A stretch of DNA of 64,000 bases. It comes from VFKU01 sp964620045. Its GTDB lineage: Bacteria > Hydrogenedentota > Hydrogenedentia > Hydrogenedentales > GCA-2746185. Within the stretch, counting starts at the first letter, position 1. Every line of letters starts with the position of its first letter. Under the pieces are notes generated by a model, which was not told the origin of the DNA, searched no databases, and saw nothing but the letters and a program-made list of their open reading frames with translations. The translations under genes and the position numbers were made by a program. Positions 8,225 to 18,219 of this stretch are shown in pieces. The stretch covers positions 71,319-135,318 of the forward strand of contig CAZUJL010000008.1 of NCBI GenBank assembly GCA_964620045.1, written 5' to 3'.

Positions 8225-9523
8225 GTGTACGTATCGCGGCGAGTGATCTGTCCGGCGGCGGGCGCGCTGTTTTGCGCGCTGGCGCTGGTGTCGTGCGGCA
8301 TGCAGACGGGCGCAAAAGGTGGTGGAGGCGGTACGGCAACGGCCGCGTTGGTGCCGCCCGAGGTTGTCGTTCCCGTCGAAGCGGCCAAGCCGACACGCGG
8401 CAACATTGCGACGTATTTTGAAACGACCTCGCGCGTCGAAGCGGAGCGTCTCGTCGACGTTGCGGCCAAGGCCTCGGCGCGTTGCGCCAAGGTGCTCGCG
8501 GAAGTGGGCGATACGGTAAAAGCGGGGCAGGTGATCGCCGAACTCGAGCGCGACGAAGCGCAGGCGTTGTACCAGCAATCCGACGTGCAAGTTCGCCAGA
8601 ACAAGACGACCTACGAACTCACGCAAAAGCAATTTGAAGAAGGCCTGGGACCGAAGGTCGAGATGGACAACGCGCGTTACGCGTATGAACAGTCCCTCGC
8701 CACTCTCGAAACGCAAAAACTCCAGATCGAAAATCTGACCATTCGCGCGCCGATCGACGGCGTGGTCACCTCGCGCACGATCCAGCAGGGCATGCTCGTG
8801 AGCCAGGGTATGCAGGTGTATCGCATCGTCGATCCCGAGTCTTTCATCCTAACGATCTCCCCGCCGGAGCGCGAGTTGCCGCGCCTGGAAGTGGGGCAGA
8901 AGGCGAAAGTCACGATCGACTCGGTGCGCGGCAAGGAATTCGAAGCCTCGATCCGCCGCATCAATCCAAGTGTCGATCCGATCAGCGGCACCGTGAAGGT
9001 CGTGCTCGACTTCGACGAAACCGTCCGCGAGAACTTGCGCGAGTCGGCGTTTGCGCGCGTGAAGCTCGTGATGGCGACGCTGCAGAACGTATTGCTCGCG
9101 CCGAAGGAGGCGCTGCTCGAAGAAGAAGGCCGGCAGTATGTGTTTGTCGTGCGTCCCGCGCCGGCCAAGGCCGATGCTCCGGCGCCGGCTGCCGCGCCCG
9201 CGCCGAATGTTCCGCCCGTGGACGGCGCCGTAACGCCTGAAGCCGAATCGGCGGGCGAGATTTTCGTCGCCGAGCGCATCGAAGTGCGCGTCGGCCTCGA
9301 AGACTCGAACCGCGTGCAGGTGTTGTCCGGCGTCACGGAAGACGATCAGCTCATCACGAACGGCCAGTACACGCTTAAGCCCGGCACAAAGATTCGCGTG
9401 ACCAATCAGCACGACGCCGTGTGGCAGAACGCCGAGGTTTCGGCCGACGAAGCCCTCGCCCGTGCCGAAGCCAAGCGCGCGGCCGGCGGCGGCGCGACGG
9501 GCGGCGCACCCCGGCAAGACTGA
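8225..9523 (+). CDS. RND efflux periplasmic adaptor lipoprotein (HlyD/MFP family)
   Basis: A 432-residue membrane-fusion protein. The GTG at 8225 is preferred because GGGAGA lies 7 bp upstream; it yields a lipoprotein signal ending ALVSC. The lipoyl/coiled-coil part (SARCAKVLAEVGDTVKAGQVIAEL, then the hairpin with YQQSDVQVRQNKTTYE) is followed by IRAPIDGVVTSRTIQQGML, a beta-barrel domain and a C-terminal membrane-proximal domain. It contains an Ala/Pro-rich insert near residues 312-335. Adaptors bridge the inner-membrane pump and an outer-membrane channel. Two RND pump genes follow immediately. No TolC-like gene is present, so an outer-membrane channel must be supplied from elsewhere. Confidence 0.92.
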   Translation: MYVSRRVICPAAGALFCALALVSCGMQTGAKGGGGGTATAALVPPEVVVPVEAAKPTRGNIATYFETTSRVEAERLVDVAAKASARCAKVLAEVGDTVKAGQVIAELERDEAQALYQQSDVQVRQNKTTYELTQKQFEEGLGPKVEMDNARYAYEQSLATLETQKLQIENLTIRAPIDGVVTSRTIQQGMLVSQGMQVYRIVDPESFILTISPPERELPRLEVGQKAKVTIDSVRGKEFEASIRRINPSVDPISGTVKVVLDFDETVRENLRESAFARVKLVMATLQNVLLAPKEALLEEEGRQYVFVVRPAPAKADAPAPAAAPAPNVPPVDGAVTPEAESAGEIFVAERIEVRVGLEDSNRVQVLSGVTEDDQLITNGQYTLKPGTKIRVTNQHDAVWQNAEVSADEALARAEAKRAAGGGATGGAPRQD

Positions 9524-9537
9524 CGCGGCCTGTTGAC

Positions 9538-12500
9538 ATGAACGAACCCGCCGCGCCCGAGTCTGTCAAGACGCTACGCCCCATGGACGAATACCGGTTC
9601 GCCATTCGGCGGCCGGTGACCATCCTGATGTTCTTCGTCACGCTGATGGTCTTTGGGTGGCGTTCGTATCAGGAATTGCCGCTCAACCTGATGCCGGATA
9701 TTTCCTACCCGACGCTCACCGTCCGCACGGAATTTGAAGGCGCCGCGCCGGAAGACGTCGAGAAGCTCGTGACGCGACCGGTCGAAGAACGCCTCAGCAT
9801 CGTGAACGGCGTGGTCGAGCTGAGCAGCGTCTCATCCGCCGGATTGTCCGAAGTCGTGCTCGAGTTCAAATGGGGCACGAACATGGACATCGCGATGCAG
9901 GACGTGCGCGAGAGTCTCGACTTGTTCGACCCGCCCGACGGCGTCACGAAGAAGCCGATCATCCTTCGCTATGACCCGACCCTCGACCCCGTGATGCGCG
10001 TGGCGCTCATGGGCCGCGATATGTCCTCGGTCGCGGATCCAGACGAGCGCGCGAGTCAGACACTGGCGGACCTCACCGAAATCCGCCACGCGGCGGAGCG
10101 TTACCTGAAAGCCGACCTCGAAGCGGAGACCGGCATCGCGCAGGTGCGCGTGACGGGCGGCCGCGAGGAAGAGATCCAGATCCTGCTCGATTCCGAGCGC
10201 TTGAAAGCGCTTGGTCTCTCGCCGGAAATGGTCGTGTCCGCGTTGCAGCGGCAAAACGTGAACCTCTCCGGCGGGCGGCTGAAAGAGGGCCGCAGTGAAT
10301 ACCTCGTGCGCACGCTCAACGAGTTCGGCAACATCGATCAGATCCGCGCCGTGATTGTGGGTACACAAACGGGCGGCCAGTTCCGTCTCGACGAACTTGC
10401 GCGCGTGGAGATGGGCACGCGCGAGCGCGAGGCGATCGTGCGTGTGAACGGCCAGGAAGTGGTCGAGCTGGCGTTCTTCAAGGAAGGCAACGCGAACGTC
10501 GTCAAAGTAAGCGAGACGCTGCAGCGCTTCTTCGGCTTCTCGAAAGGCAGCGATCCGCGCGAGAAGTTCCTGCAGTTCATGCTGAAGATCGCGCCGAACC
10601 CGAAGACGCAGGCGGCGCTGGATCAGCTCGAAAGCCAGAAGCTCATGGCCGACCGGCTGCGCACGCGTCTGCCGGACTACGTCAAGCCGGTGATGATCAC
10701 CGACCAGGCGCGCTTCATCAAGGCCTCGATCCGCGAAGTGCAAAAGAGCGCGCGCGACGGCGGCCTGCTCTCGCTGCTGGTGCTCTTCATTTTCCTGCGC
10801 GAAGTGCGCACGACGTTGATCATCGGCGCCGCGATCCCGATTTCCGTCGTGGCGACCTTCGTGCCAATGTTCATGGGCGGCGTCTCGATTAACATCATGT
10901 CGCTCGGCGGTCTCGCGCTCGGCATCGGCATGCTCGTGGACAACTCGATCGTCGTGCTCGAAAGTATTTTCCGATGTAGGGAAGAAGGCGACAGCATCAT
11001 CGATGCAGCCGAACGCGGCACCAAGGAAGTCGCCGCGCCCGTGTTCGCGTCCACGCTCACCACGATTGCCGTGTTCTTTCCGATTGCGTTCGTGGAAGGA
11101 ATCGGCGGCCAGATTTTCCGCGACCTCGCGCTGACCGTTACCTTCTCGCTGCTCGCCTCGCTCGCCGTGTCGCTGCTGCTGAATCCCATGATTGCCAGCC
11201 GCGAAGGCATGCACATGGCCTCGTCCAAAGGCCGGTGGCGGCCGGGGCTCACGTACAAACCCGGCGACGCGCTCCGCGAAGGTTGGCGCAACACCGTCGG
11301 CTGGGCGCTGTCGAATATCGCGCGCGGATCGATCTTCCGGCGCTTGGGCGGCCTGCTCGCGCTGCCGTTCACACTCGTTACCTTTGTCATTTGGTTGATT
11401 TTTCAAATCCTGCTGACAGTCGCGATTATGGTGATGACCCTGTTCGTCGTCGTCTTCGGCGGGATTTTCTGGCTGGTCGGCCGCACTTTCCACTACGTGA
11501 CGCTGTATCCGCTGAAAGTGGTGGGTGTTCTGGTGGACGGCATGCGCGACGTCTACGAAAAACTGCTGCGCGGAAGTCTGAAAGTGGGACCGATCGTGCT
11601 GCTGGTGATGGTGGCCTTGGCCGTGCACGCGGCCACGATGTTGCCGAAGCTCGGGCGCGAACTGATCCCGCCCATGAAGCAGGGCGAATTCAGCATTCGC
11701 CTCGAAGCGCCGCCGGGCACGCGTCTGGAAGACACGGAACGCCGCGCGGAATTCATCGAAAAAGTACTCGAAACGTTCGACGTGGTGGACACCGTGACCG
11801 TCCAGGCGGGTACGGACGACGCGAATGCCGGCGCGGACGAAGGCGAGAACATCGCGAACCTCACGGTGAAACTGAAAAATCCGGACGAGACCGCGCAATA
11901 TCAGGACAAAATCATTGAAGAGATGCGCCAGAAAGTGATGGCGGTGTCTCCGGATCCGGTTACCTTCACGTTGCCGTCCCTGTTCAGCTTTAAGATGGCG
12001 CTGGAGGTCCAGATTTACGGCGAAGACCTCGACACGCTGAAAGACCTGGGACAGGCCGCCCTCGCCGAGATGGGCGATATCCAGGGACTGCACGACACGG
12101 ACTTGAGCCTCAAGCGCGGATATCCGGAAGTGCACGTGGTGCTCGATCGTGAATTGTTGTCCACGAAAAACCTCGATCCTTTCCAAGTGGCCCAGCTCCT
12201 GCGCACGGAAGTGCGCGGCGACATCGCCACGCGCTTTAATCGCGCGGGCGACAAAGTGGACATTCGCGTGCGCGCCGACCAGGAACGCATGACGAGTCTC
12301 GACGATCTGCGCAACCTGTCGGTGGTGGACGGCAACCCGCCGACGCCGCTGATTTCCGTGGCGAAGGTGCAAGTGGAGGAAGGCCCGAGCGAAATCCGGC
12401 GCATCGACCAGCGGCAAGTGGTGCTGGTGACCGGCAACGTGGAAGGCCGCGACCTCGGCGGCGTGGCGCGTGAAGTCGAAGCGAAACTGAATCAGCTCAA

Positions 12501-13056
12501 CTGGCCGACGGGTTACAGCTTCGCGCTCGGCGGACAGAACCGCGAGCTGGAGACTTCGTACAACGGCCTCCTGTTCGCACTCGCGCTGGCGATGTTCCTC
12601 GTGTACGTCGTGATGGCGTGCCAGTTCGAATCGCTGTGGCATCCGTTCCTGATCATGTGTACCGTGCCGCTTGCGCTGATCGGCGTGGTGTACACGCTGG
12701 CGATCATGAAAATTAACGTCAGCGTCGTGGTGTTCATCGGCGGCATCGTGCTGGCGGGCATCGTGGTGAACGCCGCGATCATCATGGTGGACTACATCAA
12801 CCAGTTGCGCCACCGCGGCATGAAGAAGACCGAAGCGATCGTGCATGCGTGCACCGTGCGCTTCCGCCCGATCGTGATGACACGACTTACCTCGACGTTG
12901 GGCCTGATCCCGATGGCGATCTCCACCGGCGAAGGCGCGGAAATTCGCGCGCCCCTGGCGATCACCGTCATGGGCGGGCTGGTGTCCGATACGATCCTGA
13001 TTTTGTTTATGATGCCGATCGTGTACCACCTGTTCGCGGGGCGCGACAAGGCATGA
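9538..13056 (+). CDS. RND efflux permease, first subunit, with extra transmembrane insertion
   Basis: About 1172 residues, longer than the usual 1020-1060. ATG 9538, 14 bp after the adaptor stop, gives the N-terminus MNEPAAPESV; ATG 9583 is an alternative. TM1 (VTILMFFVTLMVFGW), the LPLNLMPDISYPTLTV pore region and the TM4 motif GIGMLVDNSIVVLE are clear. In TM4 the proton-relay pair is Asp468-Asn469, not Asp-Asp. Between TM6 and TM7, around residues 602-655, an additional very hydrophobic stretch (such as LPFTLVTFVIWLIFQILL) should add about two helices. Extra polar inserts occur in the first porter half (DERASQTLADLTE; DPREKFLQFMLKIAPN). The stop overlaps the next ATG, pointing to a stoichiometric pair with the second pump. 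Confidence 0.92.
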   Translation: MNEPAAPESVKTLRPMDEYRFAIRRPVTILMFFVTLMVFGWRSYQELPLNLMPDISYPTLTVRTEFEGAAPEDVEKLVTRPVEERLSIVNGVVELSSVSSAGLSEVVLEFKWGTNMDIAMQDVRESLDLFDPPDGVTKKPIILRYDPTLDPVMRVALMGRDMSSVADPDERASQTLADLTEIRHAAERYLKADLEAETGIAQVRVTGGREEEIQILLDSERLKALGLSPEMVVSALQRQNVNLSGGRLKEGRSEYLVRTLNEFGNIDQIRAVIVGTQTGGQFRLDELARVEMGTREREAIVRVNGQEVVELAFFKEGNANVVKVSETLQRFFGFSKGSDPREKFLQFMLKIAPNPKTQAALDQLESQKLMADRLRTRLPDYVKPVMITDQARFIKASIREVQKSARDGGLLSLLVLFIFLREVRTTLIIGAAIPISVVATFVPMFMGGVSINIMSLGGLALGIGMLVDNSIVVLESIFRCREEGDSIIDAAERGTKEVAAPVFASTLTTIAVFFPIAFVEGIGGQIFRDLALTVTFSLLASLAVSLLLNPMIASREGMHMASSKGRWRPGLTYKPGDALREGWRNTVGWALSNIARGSIFRRLGGLLALPFTLVTFVIWLIFQILLTVAIMVMTLFVVVFGGIFWLVGRTFHYVTLYPLKVVGVLVDGMRDVYEKLLRGSLKVGPIVLLVMVALAVHAATMLPKLGRELIPPMKQGEFSIRLEAPPGTRLEDTERRAEFIEKVLETFDVVDTVTVQAGTDDANAGADEGENIANLTVKLKNPDETAQYQDKIIEEMRQKVMAVSPDPVTFTLPSLFSFKMALEVQIYGEDLDTLKDLGQAALAEMGDIQGLHDTDLSLKRGYPEVHVVLDRELLSTKNLDPFQVAQLLRTEVRGDIATRFNRAGDKVDIRVRADQERMTSLDDLRNLSVVDGNPPTPLISVAKVQVEEGPSEIRRIDQRQVVLVTGNVEGRDLGGVAREVEAKLNQLNWPTGYSFALGGQNRELETSYNGLLFALALAMFLVYVVMACQFESLWHPFLIMCTVPLALIGVVYTLAIMKINVSVVVFIGGIVLAGIVVNAAIIMVDYINQLRHRGMKKTEAIVHACTVRFRPIVMTRLTSTLGLIPMAISTGEGAEIRAPLAITVMGGLVSDTILILFMMPIVYHLFAGRDKA

Positions 13057-16000
13057 AAAAACGCCGAATCTCACTGCCCGAATACGCGATGAAGCACCCG
13101 GTCACGATTTCGATGATCGTGGTGAGCGTAGTGAGTTTCGGCCTGATTTCCTTGCAGCGCACACCGGCGGAGTTCATGCCGCCGATGGCGCTGCCCTTCC
13201 TCGGCGCGTTCATTCCGTATTTCGGCGCGACGCCGGCGCAGGTGGAGCAGGAAATCGCGATTCCGGCCGAGGGCGAGTTCCAGACGCTGCCCGGCCTGAA
13301 ACACATGTCGACGAATTCATCGAGCGACGGCTGCTTTGTGGGCCTGGAGTTCGACGGCGGCATCGACATGACACAGGCGCTGGCCGACGTGCGCGATCGC
13401 ATCGAGCGATTGCGACTCGTGTTGCCGGAAAACGCCGACCGCATTTTTGTGCGCCACTTCAAGCTCGAAAGTTTCCCGGTGCTCATGGTGGGCCTGTCGA
13501 GCCACGGGGACTACGACCGCTTCGTCGATCTGGTGGACCGCGACCTGTTGCCGAAGCTGCAACGCGTCGAGGGCGTGGCCGAAGTCGAGCTGATGGGCTA
13601 CGACCAGAAGTCGATCATGGTGGATATTGACCAGCAGGCCATGCTGGCGCACGGCGTCTCGCTGTACGAATTCATCATGACGCTGACGGTGGCCAACGTC
13701 GATGTGGGCATCGGGCAGTTGTACGACGCCGGCAGAAAGCACTACGTCCGCGCGGAAGGCAAGATGGAGGGCATCGAGGACTACGCCGGCCTGCGCCTCA
13801 GCAACGGACTGCACGTAAGCGACGTCGCCTCTGGCGGCTATCGCGCGCGCGAAGAAGAAGAGTTCCAGAGCATCGACGGCAACCGTCAGGTGTTCATGAT
13901 GATCACCAAGGACTCCGAGGCGAATACCGCGGAGACCTGCAAGGAAGTGCTCGCGCAGCTCAACAGCGTGCTGGCCACGCCGAAATTCACCGGCACCGAG
14001 CAGCATATTTTCTTTAACCAGGGAAAAATCATCGATAGTTCGCTGCACGGGCTGAAAGAAGCGGCGCTGGTGGGCGCGGGGCTGTGCATCCTTGTTGTGT
14101 TCCTATTCCTGTGGCGCATCCGCCCGACGCTGATCGTGGCGTTGTCGATTCCGGGTTCGATGGTCGTCGCATTCCTGTATATGTACGCCACGGGCATGAG
14201 CCTGAACCTGATCACGATGATGTCGCTGATCATCGCGGTTGGCATGGTGGTGGACGACTCAATCGTCGTCATTGAGAATATTTATCGGCACCAGGACCTC
14301 GGCGAGGACCGCTGGGAAAGCGCGCGCAAAGGCGCGACCGAAGTGGCGCTCGCGGTCGTCGCGTCGACAGCGACGAGCATCGCGGTGTTCACGCCGGTGT
14401 TCTTCATGAAACAGGGCCAGATGTCGATCATCATGAAGGCCTTTGCAACGCCCGTCGCCGTCTCACTGACAGCGAGCCTCTTCATTTCGCTCACCGTGAT
14501 TCCGCTCGCGGTCTCGCGGCTCAAATACCACCCGCGCTCGCCGATGGAGAGGTATCGCGCGTGGCGCGAGGGCGGCCAGGAAAAATCCCGCTGGTGGATC
14601 GGCCGCGCCTTCAAGCGTATCCAGCCGATTCACTGGATTGATTCGATTTACACCGTCGGCCTGCGCTGGTCGATTGAGCACCGCCTCGCGGCGATGCTGG
14701 TGCTCGCGGGCATCGTCGCGGTCACGATCGCCGTGCCCGTGCGGAACTTGCAGTTGAAAGCCGTGCCCACGGTCGATCGGCGCGTGGTGAATGTGCAGAT
14801 CGAACTCGATCCGAACTTCGACATGCCCAAGGCCGGCGCAATGTTCAACGAAGTCGAAAAAATGCTCGACGCGCGGCGCGCGGAACTCGGCATCAAGCAT
14901 TTATTCAAGGAATACAGCGTCCGCGGCGGCAGCGTGCAGGCCTTCCTGGTGCAGGCGGAGGATCTGAAGCCCGGCGAGGACTATCCCTACACGACAGAGC
15001 AGGTGCGCAACATCGTGTGGGACCTGTTGCCGGAGCGGATTCCCGGCGCGCGTGTCACGGTGGCCGAAGGCGGTGGCGGCTTCAATATGGACGATGACGG
15101 CGGCGGACGCGGCGGAATCTCGCTGCGCCTGCGCGGCGACGATGCCGAGCAGCTTGAGCGCTATTCCGAAACGCTCGTGGCCGAACTCGAACAATTACCC
15201 GGTTTGACCGACGTACGCAAGAACACCGAGCGCGCGGAGCAGGAAATCCAATTGAAAGTGGATAACGTGCTCGCGGAGCGCGCCGGCATCGACGCAATGC
15301 AGGTGGCGCAGACGGTTGGTTTCGCGCTCATGGGCACCGAGCTGTCGCGCATCAAACAGGGCTCGCGCGAGATTCAGGTGTGGGCGCAGTTCCAGGAAAA
15401 GGACCGGCGCGGCCGGTCGAACCTCGACAACGTCATGCTCACCGGTTCGAAGGGATCGCTGGTGACGCTGAACCAGCTTGTGACCACGCGCAAAGGCACG
15501 ACGCCGCAGACCATCAATCGCCGCGACGGCAAAAACTTTGTGTTCATTTCGGCGCAGGCGGCGCAGGGCGACTTAAAGAGCGCGATGCAGCAAATGAGCA
15601 AAGTCGTCGCCGAGTTCGATCTGCCCGTCGGCTACAGCTTGGACTACGGCGACGAGATCATGAACCTGCAGGAAGACCAGACCAATTTCGGGTCGACCCT
15701 GCTCATGGCGGTGCTGCTGATTTATATCGTCATGGCGGCGCTGTTCGAGTCGCTCGTGCTCCCGTTGTCGATTTTGACCTCCGTGCCGCTGGCTTTCCTG
15801 GGGGTGGCGTGGATGGTGTTCCTCGCGCACCTGCGCTCGTCCACGGTGGCGATGGACACAATCGGGTTCATCGGCTGCGTGCTCATGGTCGGCGTCGTGG
15901 TGAAAAACGGCATCGTGATCGTCGACCACGTGAACCAGTTGCGCAAAGAGGGCATGGCGCGATTCGAAGCCGTGATGCTCGGCGGCTCGCACCGTTTACG

Positions 16001-16274
16001 GCCCGTGCTCATGACCGCCTTGGCGACGATTCTCGGCGCTGCGCCCTTGATGGCGCCCTTGATTTCGCCGCGCTGGGGCAGCCCCGCGACGATCAGCCTA
16101 GGCTGCGCGATGATCGGCGGCCTGATCACCGGCACCGTGTTGACCCTGTTCGTTGTGCCGCTGTTCTACACCCTCGTCGACGACGTGCAGATGTGGTTCG
16201 GACGCTACTTCTCCGGCATGAAGGCGTTGGTCAGCCGGAGGAAGCAGAACGTGACGGGCGGCGCTCAAGAGTAG
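13053..16274 (+). CDS. RND efflux permease, second subunit
   Basis: A 1073-residue RND pump starting at the ATGA overlap with the previous gene (ATG 13053). TM1 is VTISMIVVSVVSFGLISL, followed by RTPAEFMPPMALPF. TM4 carries VGMVVDDSIVVIENIYRH with the complete Asp401-Asp402 pair used for proton coupling. Late TM motifs VVVKNGIVIVDHVNQLR and RLRPVLMTALATILG are typical. A glycine/aspartate-rich loop (EGGGGFNMDDDGGGRGG) interrupts the second porter half. With one adaptor and two non-identical permeases this resembles MdtABC-type heteromeric pumps. Substrate is unknown. Its end is followed by a separate gene with its own ribosome site. Confidence 0.93.
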   Translation: MKKRRISLPEYAMKHPVTISMIVVSVVSFGLISLQRTPAEFMPPMALPFLGAFIPYFGATPAQVEQEIAIPAEGEFQTLPGLKHMSTNSSSDGCFVGLEFDGGIDMTQALADVRDRIERLRLVLPENADRIFVRHFKLESFPVLMVGLSSHGDYDRFVDLVDRDLLPKLQRVEGVAEVELMGYDQKSIMVDIDQQAMLAHGVSLYEFIMTLTVANVDVGIGQLYDAGRKHYVRAEGKMEGIEDYAGLRLSNGLHVSDVASGGYRAREEEEFQSIDGNRQVFMMITKDSEANTAETCKEVLAQLNSVLATPKFTGTEQHIFFNQGKIIDSSLHGLKEAALVGAGLCILVVFLFLWRIRPTLIVALSIPGSMVVAFLYMYATGMSLNLITMMSLIIAVGMVVDDSIVVIENIYRHQDLGEDRWESARKGATEVALAVVASTATSIAVFTPVFFMKQGQMSIIMKAFATPVAVSLTASLFISLTVIPLAVSRLKYHPRSPMERYRAWREGGQEKSRWWIGRAFKRIQPIHWIDSIYTVGLRWSIEHRLAAMLVLAGIVAVTIAVPVRNLQLKAVPTVDRRVVNVQIELDPNFDMPKAGAMFNEVEKMLDARRAELGIKHLFKEYSVRGGSVQAFLVQAEDLKPGEDYPYTTEQVRNIVWDLLPERIPGARVTVAEGGGGFNMDDDGGGRGGISLRLRGDDAEQLERYSETLVAELEQLPGLTDVRKNTERAEQEIQLKVDNVLAERAGIDAMQVAQTVGFALMGTELSRIKQGSREIQVWAQFQEKDRRGRSNLDNVMLTGSKGSLVTLNQLVTTRKGTTPQTINRRDGKNFVFISAQAAQGDLKSAMQQMSKVVAEFDLPVGYSLDYGDEIMNLQEDQTNFGSTLLMAVLLIYIVMAALFESLVLPLSILTSVPLAFLGVAWMVFLAHLRSSTVAMDTIGFIGCVLMVGVVVKNGIVIVDHVNQLRKEGMARFEAVMLGGSHRLRPVLMTALATILGAAPLMAPLISPRWGSPATISLGCAMIGGLITGTVLTLFVVPLFYTLVDDVQMWFGRYFSGMKALVSRRKQNVTGGAQE

Positions 16275-16355
16275 TGTGTGCGTAGTTGTCGGGTGCTGCT
16301 GGTTGACAGCTACAGCTATCCCTTATATTCTGCGGCTCAGGGTGAAGGAGTCGGC

Positions 16356-18167
16356 ATGTATTTTGGGCTGCGGCGCAGAAATATCCGGACGTGGAATTAT
16401 TGTTTGTGGTCGGTGCCGCAACAGTGCTTCGCGGTGCTGATGGTTCTCTTAATATCTGCTGTTCATCCCGGCTCTGTTTATGCGACAGACATTGACCTTG
16501 CCGATATCGCCGCTGCACGCGGTGGATTCCTTATCTCCGGTGTGGACATGGGCGACCGCGCGGGCCTAAGTGTATCTGCGGCGGGGGACGTTAATGGTGA
16601 TGGTCTCGACGATGTAATTGTGGGCGCGTATCAGGCAAGTCCGACGATTGAGCGAGAAGGCGCCGCATACGTTGTCTTCGGCAAGATCGGTACTGCACCT
16701 GTGTCGCTGGCAGCGGTTGAGTCAGGAACCGGCGGTTTCGCCATTCTCGGCGTCGACCGGGACGATTGGGCCGGTTTTTCTGTGTCTGCGGCTGGCGATG
16801 TAAATGGCGACGGATTAGATGATGTCATTGTGGGCGCTTATTTTGGGAGTCGAAGTTACGTTGTATTCGGCAAGACTGGCACGGCGACAGTGAATTTGAG
16901 CGACATTATTTCGGGTACCGGTGGTTTTGTGATTTCTGGACAGCACGGCCAAGGATTTGGGACGGTTTCTGTCGCGGGCGATATTAACGGAGACAACCGG
17001 GACGATCTTGTTGTGGGAGCTACGTCGGCAGGAGGTGCATCTGTCATTTTTGGAAAGGCGACTACTGCGCCAGTGTACTTGGCTGATATCGCTATTGGCA
17101 TTGGTGGCTTTGAGATCGTAGGTGATTACGACACCCAGCCAGAACCTGATGTGCCATTTAATAGCGGCGCGGTCTCTCGCGCGGGCGACGTGAACGGTGA
17201 TGGCATTGACGATGTGATTATCGGCGTTTTTCACAATCAGCCCGGTGGCTTCGTGAATAGCGGCCGTGCCTATGTGGTTTATGGCAAACGAGGCGACACG
17301 AATCCAGTATCGCTCACGCAGATTAGCGATAGCACCGTGGACGATCCGCCTCTTGGATTTTTGATCACGGGGATTCATCCGCTGGACGAAACAGGGTTTA
17401 GCGTATCGGGCGGTGGGGACTTTAATGGGGACGGGTTGGACGACGTGATCGTCGGCGCGCCGTACACGCACGACAGTATTACCGAAACGGGGAATGCGTT
17501 TATCGTGTTTGGCAAGGCCGACACTACGCCGGTGGCGCTGGCGGACATGATGAGTGGTGTGGGTGGTGTTCCGCTTATGGGTGTGAAAGCGTGGGATTAC
17601 ACAGGATTTAGTGTGTCCAATGCGGGTGACGTGAACGGCGACGCTCTGGATGACGTCATCGTCGGTGCTCTTGGTGCGGATACGCAGAATCTGTCCCGCA
17701 CGGGGCGGAGTTATATTGTGTACGGCAAGCAGAATACGATTCCGCCGGATCTCGGCAATCTGCTGGTCGATGGTGTTGCGCTGCACGGCATCGACGCTGA
17801 CGACCAATCCGGCGTCAGTGTGAGCGGCGCAGGCGACGTGAACGGCGACGGGTTTGACGACGTGATTATCGGCGCTGATAGTGCGGGCCCGAACAATAAG
17901 CCGCAGGCAGGTGAAGCATATGTCGTATTTGGCGGCTCGTTCGATCCAATGATCTGGGTCGATTTCAATTCCAATGGCGTCGAGCTAGGTTCATTTCGGC
18001 GGCCGTACAACCTCTTTGGTGATGCCGTCGCGGTTGCGCCGGCGGGTGTTACAATCGCCGTCAAAGGCGATAGTATCGACACAAAGTCTTCCGAAATTCT
18101 CCGCATTAATAAGCCTATGGTGATTCAGGCCGTCGGCGGACCGGTAATGATCGGAGTCCGGCCCTAA
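16356..18167 (+). CDS. Exported FG-GAP (integrin-alpha-like) repeat protein
   Basis: 603 residues from ATG 16356, chosen for the GAAGGAG ribosome site just upstream. A signal sequence with hydrophobic core CFAVLMVLLISAV ends near VYA. Seven repeats carry the calcium-binding loop D-x-N-G-D-x-x-D-D-V-I, beginning near residues 78, 148, 209, 278, 355, 425 and 494, consistent with a seven-bladed beta-propeller. Each blade starts with FSVSxAGDVNGDG-like sequence and ends YVVFGK. The final 85 residues (WVDFNSNGVELGSFRRPYNL, then AVAVAPAGVTIAVKG) resemble the entry of a right-handed parallel beta-helix that stops early. Such proteins are extracellular and often adhesive; no ligand can be named. The third repeat loop is the most divergent (DINGDNRDDLVV). 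Confidence 0.85.
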   Translation: MYFGLRRRNIRTWNYCLWSVPQQCFAVLMVLLISAVHPGSVYATDIDLADIAAARGGFLISGVDMGDRAGLSVSAAGDVNGDGLDDVIVGAYQASPTIEREGAAYVVFGKIGTAPVSLAAVESGTGGFAILGVDRDDWAGFSVSAAGDVNGDGLDDVIVGAYFGSRSYVVFGKTGTATVNLSDIISGTGGFVISGQHGQGFGTVSVAGDINGDNRDDLVVGATSAGGASVIFGKATTAPVYLADIAIGIGGFEIVGDYDTQPEPDVPFNSGAVSRAGDVNGDGIDDVIIGVFHNQPGGFVNSGRAYVVYGKRGDTNPVSLTQISDSTVDDPPLGFLITGIHPLDETGFSVSGGGDFNGDGLDDVIVGAPYTHDSITETGNAFIVFGKADTTPVALADMMSGVGGVPLMGVKAWDYTGFSVSNAGDVNGDALDDVIVGALGADTQNLSRTGRSYIVYGKQNTIPPDLGNLLVDGVALHGIDADDQSGVSVSGAGDVNGDGFDDVIIGADSAGPNNKPQAGEAYVVFGGSFDPMIWVDFNSNGVELGSFRRPYNLFGDAVAVAPAGVTIAVKGDSIDTKSSEILRINKPMVIQAVGGPVMIGVRP

Positions 18168-18219
18168 GGCTGTGGGTTCAACACCGCGTGTTGTTCCATC
18201 AAATCTGAGGAGATCCTCT

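Noticed and set aside
9832..13074. A 1080-codon open frame on the minus strand, antisense to the first RND gene
   Set aside because: His/Arg/Glu-rich composition with no recognisable domain; it is the expected shadow of a GC-rich coding strand.
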